Positions 61,816-64,000 of a stretch of 64,000 bases of DNA are shown in pieces. The notes under the pieces were generated by a model. That model saw nothing but the letters and a program-made list of their open reading frames with translations. It made no database searches and had not been told where the DNA came from. The stretch covers positions 1 through 64,000 of the forward strand of contig CAZTOZ010000029.1 in assembly GCA_964614535.1 (NCBI GenBank), in the 5' to 3' direction. Each line of letters begins with the position of its first letter. Within the stretch, counting starts at the first letter, position 1. The position numbers and the translations under genes are program-made. This DNA comes from JALSHZ01 sp964614535. GTDB lineage: Bacteria > Pseudomonadota > Gammaproteobacteria > UWMA-0217.

Positions 61816-62824
61816 AGGCTTTCTCGACAGCTTCCGCCTGCTGCAACCGGCCTGGCTGCTGGCGCTGCCGCCGCTGCTGTGGTGGCTGTACCGCCACCGC
61901 CGGTGGCCGCAATGGCCGCCACTGCTGCCACCGGCGCGGCTGCGCTTTCCACCGCTGGCGCGGCTGGAAGATGGCGCCGCCAGCGCCACCGGTAGCGAGC
62001 ACGACGGCACGCGCCGACTGCCCGGCGCGGCACTGGTGCTGCTGATCGTGGCGCTGGCCCAACCGGTGGTGGAAACCGCGACGCTGACAGGGGAACGCCG
62101 CGCCGAACCGGTGGATCTGGTGCTGCTGGTGGGCACGGCAGTGACGATGAACCTGCGCGACTACCACGCCGACGGCGAGCGGGTGAGCCGGATGACGATG
62201 CTCAAGACGTTGCTGGCCGACTTCGTGCGGCGCTGGTCGGGACGCCGCATCGCGCTGGTGGTGCTCGGCGACCCACCGGCCATCTGGCTGCCGCCCACCA
62301 CCGACCGCGAGGTGGTACTGGATGCCATCGCCCGGCTGCGAACCGGTCTCGGCGGCCGGCTCAGCGACACTGGCGGCGCGCTGCGGCTGATCGCCGAACG
62401 CTTCGCCGGTGAAGGCGAAAAGGTGGTGCTGCTGCTGACCGACGCCGGGCTGCAACTGGGCTCAACGGCACCGGAGACGGGCGCGCAGGCACTGGCCGAC
62501 AGCGGCCTGACGCTGCACACCATCGCGGTCGGCTCGGCGGACCCTGCCGCGGCCGAAAAGAGCGCCACCGGCCTGCTCCACACACCGGTCGATCTCGAAC
62601 TGATGCGGCGACTGGCCGAGATCGGCCACGGCCGGATGTTCCGCGCACTGGACACCGAACACATGCGCCACGCATTGGCCACGATCGAGGCGAACCACCG
62701 CCGGCCACCGCCACCCAGCGAACGGCACCGGCTGTCACAACCGCTCTATCCATGGTGCATCGGCGCGGCGATGTTGCTGTTGCTCGCCAGCCTGGCCACC
62801 GCCCGACGGAGCACCACGCCATGA
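61808..62824 (+). CDS. VWA (BatA-like) membrane protein with degenerate metal-binding site
   Basis: The 338-residue protein has an N-terminal membrane helix (PAWLLALPPLLWWLYRH), a VWA domain (about 100-285) and a C-terminal helix. The VWA domain normally binds Mg2+ through DxSxS; here the corresponding stretch is LLVGTAVTM, so Asp and both Ser are replaced, although the later Asp in LLLTDAG remains. It is probably unable to hold the metal. GTG at 61808 was chosen because it overlaps the upstream gene and begins MTEGFLDSFRLLQPAW. Confidence 0.82.
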   Translation: MTEGFLDSFRLLQPAWLLALPPLLWWLYRHRRWPQWPPLLPPARLRFPPLARLEDGAASATGSEHDGTRRLPGAALVLLIVALAQPVVETATLTGERRAEPVDLVLLVGTAVTMNLRDYHADGERVSRMTMLKTLLADFVRRWSGRRIALVVLGDPPAIWLPPTTDREVVLDAIARLRTGLGGRLSDTGGALRLIAERFAGEGEKVVLLLTDAGLQLGSTAPETGAQALADSGLTLHTIAVGSADPAAAEKSATGLLHTPVDLELMRRLAEIGHGRMFRALDTEHMRHALATIEANHRRPPPPSERHRLSQPLYPWCIGAAMLLLLASLATARRSTTP

Positions 62825-64000
62825 CGGCCCTCTACTGGCGCGAGGCGGCCTGGCTCTGGGCCTCGCTGTTGCCACTGCTACTGCCGCCAGTCACCCTGTT
62901 GCAGCGCCACCGGCGGCTGACCCGCCTGATCGACCCGCCACTGCTACCGTGGGCCGAGGCGCCCGGCGGCGGCAGCACCGGGCGGTGGCGGCCGGGTGCG
63001 CTGGCGCTGGCCTGGGTGTTGCTCTGCATCGCCCTGGCCGGGCCACGTACACCGCGCTGGGTGCCGCCGGAACTGCGCCCGGCCGCCGGCAGCGTGGTCG
63101 CCGTGCTCGACTTCTCCGCCTCGATGCGAGCGCGGGACCTCCAGCCAGACCGGCGCCAGCACGCCGTAGAGGCCCTGAGCCACTGGCTGGCCCGCAGCCG
63201 TGGAAGACCGGCGCTGGGGTTGGTGGTGTTCGCCGGCGATGCGCACCCGTTGCTGCCACCCACCAACGACACGGCGCTGCTGCGCCATTTCCTCGAGGCG
63301 CTGCCACAAGTCGAGCCGCCCACGCTCGGCAACGCGCTGGCCGACGCGCTGACCACGGCGGCGGGGATGCTGCGACAACGCGAGGGCGAGCGGGTGGTGC
63401 TGCTACTGAGCGACGGCGACATCGAAGCGGCCGTGCGGCAGCGGGCCATCGACACCATCGCATCGATGCTGAAACCACGACAGATCCGGCTGGTGGTGGT
63501 CGGCATCGGCGGCCCGGAGAAGGTGGCGCTGCCGGCGGCGCTGGCCAACGACCTGTCGGGCACGTCGCAAGCGGTGCTGACGAGGCGCGAAACCGCCGTG
63601 CTGAAGCACCTCGCCAAGGCCGCCGGGGGCCACTACCTGCCGCTGGAGCAGGTTGGCCAGCGGGGCCTCGACGACGTGGCCGGATTGCCGCCGCCACGAA
63701 TCGACCCGGCCGATGCGGGACGGGTGGTATGGCAAGAGTGGTTCGGCCTGCCGCTGGTGGCGGCGCTGGCGCTGCTGATGGTGGCACTGGGCCCATCACC
63801 GCGGGTGGCGGCGTTGCTCGTCGCCGCCCTGCTGCCGCCACCACCCGCGGCCGCCGACAGCGGCATGGCCGCATTGCAGCGCGGCGACCATGCCACGGCA
63901 CGCACCCTGTTCGCGCAACGACAGGGCTACCGCGCCCGCCTCGGCGAAGGCATCGCCTGCTACCGGTTGCAGGACTGGCTCTGCGCCCGCCAGGCCTTCG
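62821..64000 (+). CDS. VWA-TPR (BatB/BatC-like) membrane protein, truncated by the window end
   Basis: An open frame of at least 393 codons starts at ATG 62821 (ATGA overlap with the upstream gene) and runs off the right edge. It has an N-terminal hydrophobic segment and helix (about 12-25), a VWA domain with an intact MIDAS motif (VLDFSASM, DGD later), and a second hydrophobic segment (about 310-345). The last 40 residues begin a TPR-like repeat (LQRGDHATARTLFAQRQGYR, GIACYRLQDW). It should pair with the VWA protein before it; a BatD-like gene may follow outside the window. Confidence 0.85.
   Translation, partial: MTALYWREAAWLWASLLPLLLPPVTLLQRHRRLTRLIDPPLLPWAEAPGGGSTGRWRPGALALAWVLLCIALAGPRTPRWVPPELRPAAGSVVAVLDFSASMRARDLQPDRRQHAVEALSHWLARSRGRPALGLVVFAGDAHPLLPPTNDTALLRHFLEALPQVEPPTLGNALADALTTAAGMLRQREGERVVLLLSDGDIEAAVRQRAIDTIASMLKPRQIRLVVVGIGGPEKVALPAALANDLSGTSQAVLTRRETAVLKHLAKAAGGHYLPLEQVGQRGLDDVAGLPPPRIDPADAGRVVWQEWFGLPLVAALALLMVALGPSPRVAALLVAALLPPPPAAADSGMAALQRGDHATARTLFAQRQGYRARLGEGIACYRLQDWLCARQAF

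Overview
The window is a GC-rich bacterial chromosome segment with dense, mostly housekeeping gene content and no sign of phage, insertion sequences, CRISPR, rRNA or tRNA. Gene order (serC-serA-pheA-hisC-tyrA, mtaD-ubiG-HAD phosphatase, gatCAB diverging from mreBCD) and the gene families present point to a gammaproteobacterium. A periplasmic alpha-carbonic anhydrase, a CbbR-like LysR regulator facing a class II aldolase, and an octaheme cytochrome of the tetrathionate reductase family fit a chemolithoautotrophic, perhaps sulfur-oxidising, lifestyle. That lifestyle is inference; no sox, dsr or RuBisCO gene is in view.

Layout. 0-8 kb (minus strand): serine and aromatic amino acid biosynthesis (serC, serA, pheA, hisC, tyrA, with the next gene perhaps starting at the left edge), preceded by gyrA. 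8.3-10.1 kb: two tandem OmpA-like envelope proteins. 10.3-14.3 kb: mtaD-ubiG-HAD phosphatase-rmuC, each overlapping the next by four bases, behind a promoter that predicts a leaderless mRNA. 14.3-15.8 kb: a cyclic-nucleotide-binding protein and a formyltransferase-like protein. 16.0-20.4 kb: a membrane-anchored coiled-coil protein, then two spondin-domain exported proteins followed by an OmpR-type response regulator and its kinase. Four 11-bp-spaced CGTGA/CGTCA repeats lie before the first spondin gene, suggesting a self-regulated secretion/adhesion module. 20.5-22.8 kb: octaheme cytochrome with a membrane cytochrome b. 23.0-27.5 kb: RND efflux pump and its adaptor.

27.8-33.8 kb is a mixed accessory stretch: DUF2202 lipoprotein, glycosyltransferase, HdeD-like membrane protein, DUF1931 histone-fold protein, a Rieske/glutamate-synthase fusion and an aldo-keto reductase. 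34.0-44.2 kb is a copper-resistance island on the minus strand in two transcription blocks. The upstream block encodes a Cys/Met-rich exported protein, CopA-type multicopper oxidase, CopB, cytochrome c, DUF411 and DUF4399 proteins. The downstream block encodes a Met-rich exported protein, MerR regulator, Cu+-ATPase, a second multicopper oxidase and a SHOCT membrane protein, behind a promoter with the 20-bp spacer and internal dyad expected of a MerR target. A second Cu+-ATPase with a CopZ-like chaperone is at 56.9-59.3 kb.

44.4-49.4 kb: a GH13 sugar phosphorylase, an unusual class II aldolase-Dabb fusion, a CbbR-like LysR regulator and adk. 49.5-56.8 kb: NAD(P)H oxidoreductase, gatCAB, mreBCD, carbonic anhydrase. 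59.6-64.0 kb: a MoxR-DUF58-DUF4381-VWA-VWA/TPR (Bat-type) operon running off the right edge, with a predicted leaderless start and a first VWA protein that has lost its metal-binding motif.

Coordinates of starts were chosen from start codons, Shine-Dalgarno-like sequences and family N-termini by eye; no database search was run.
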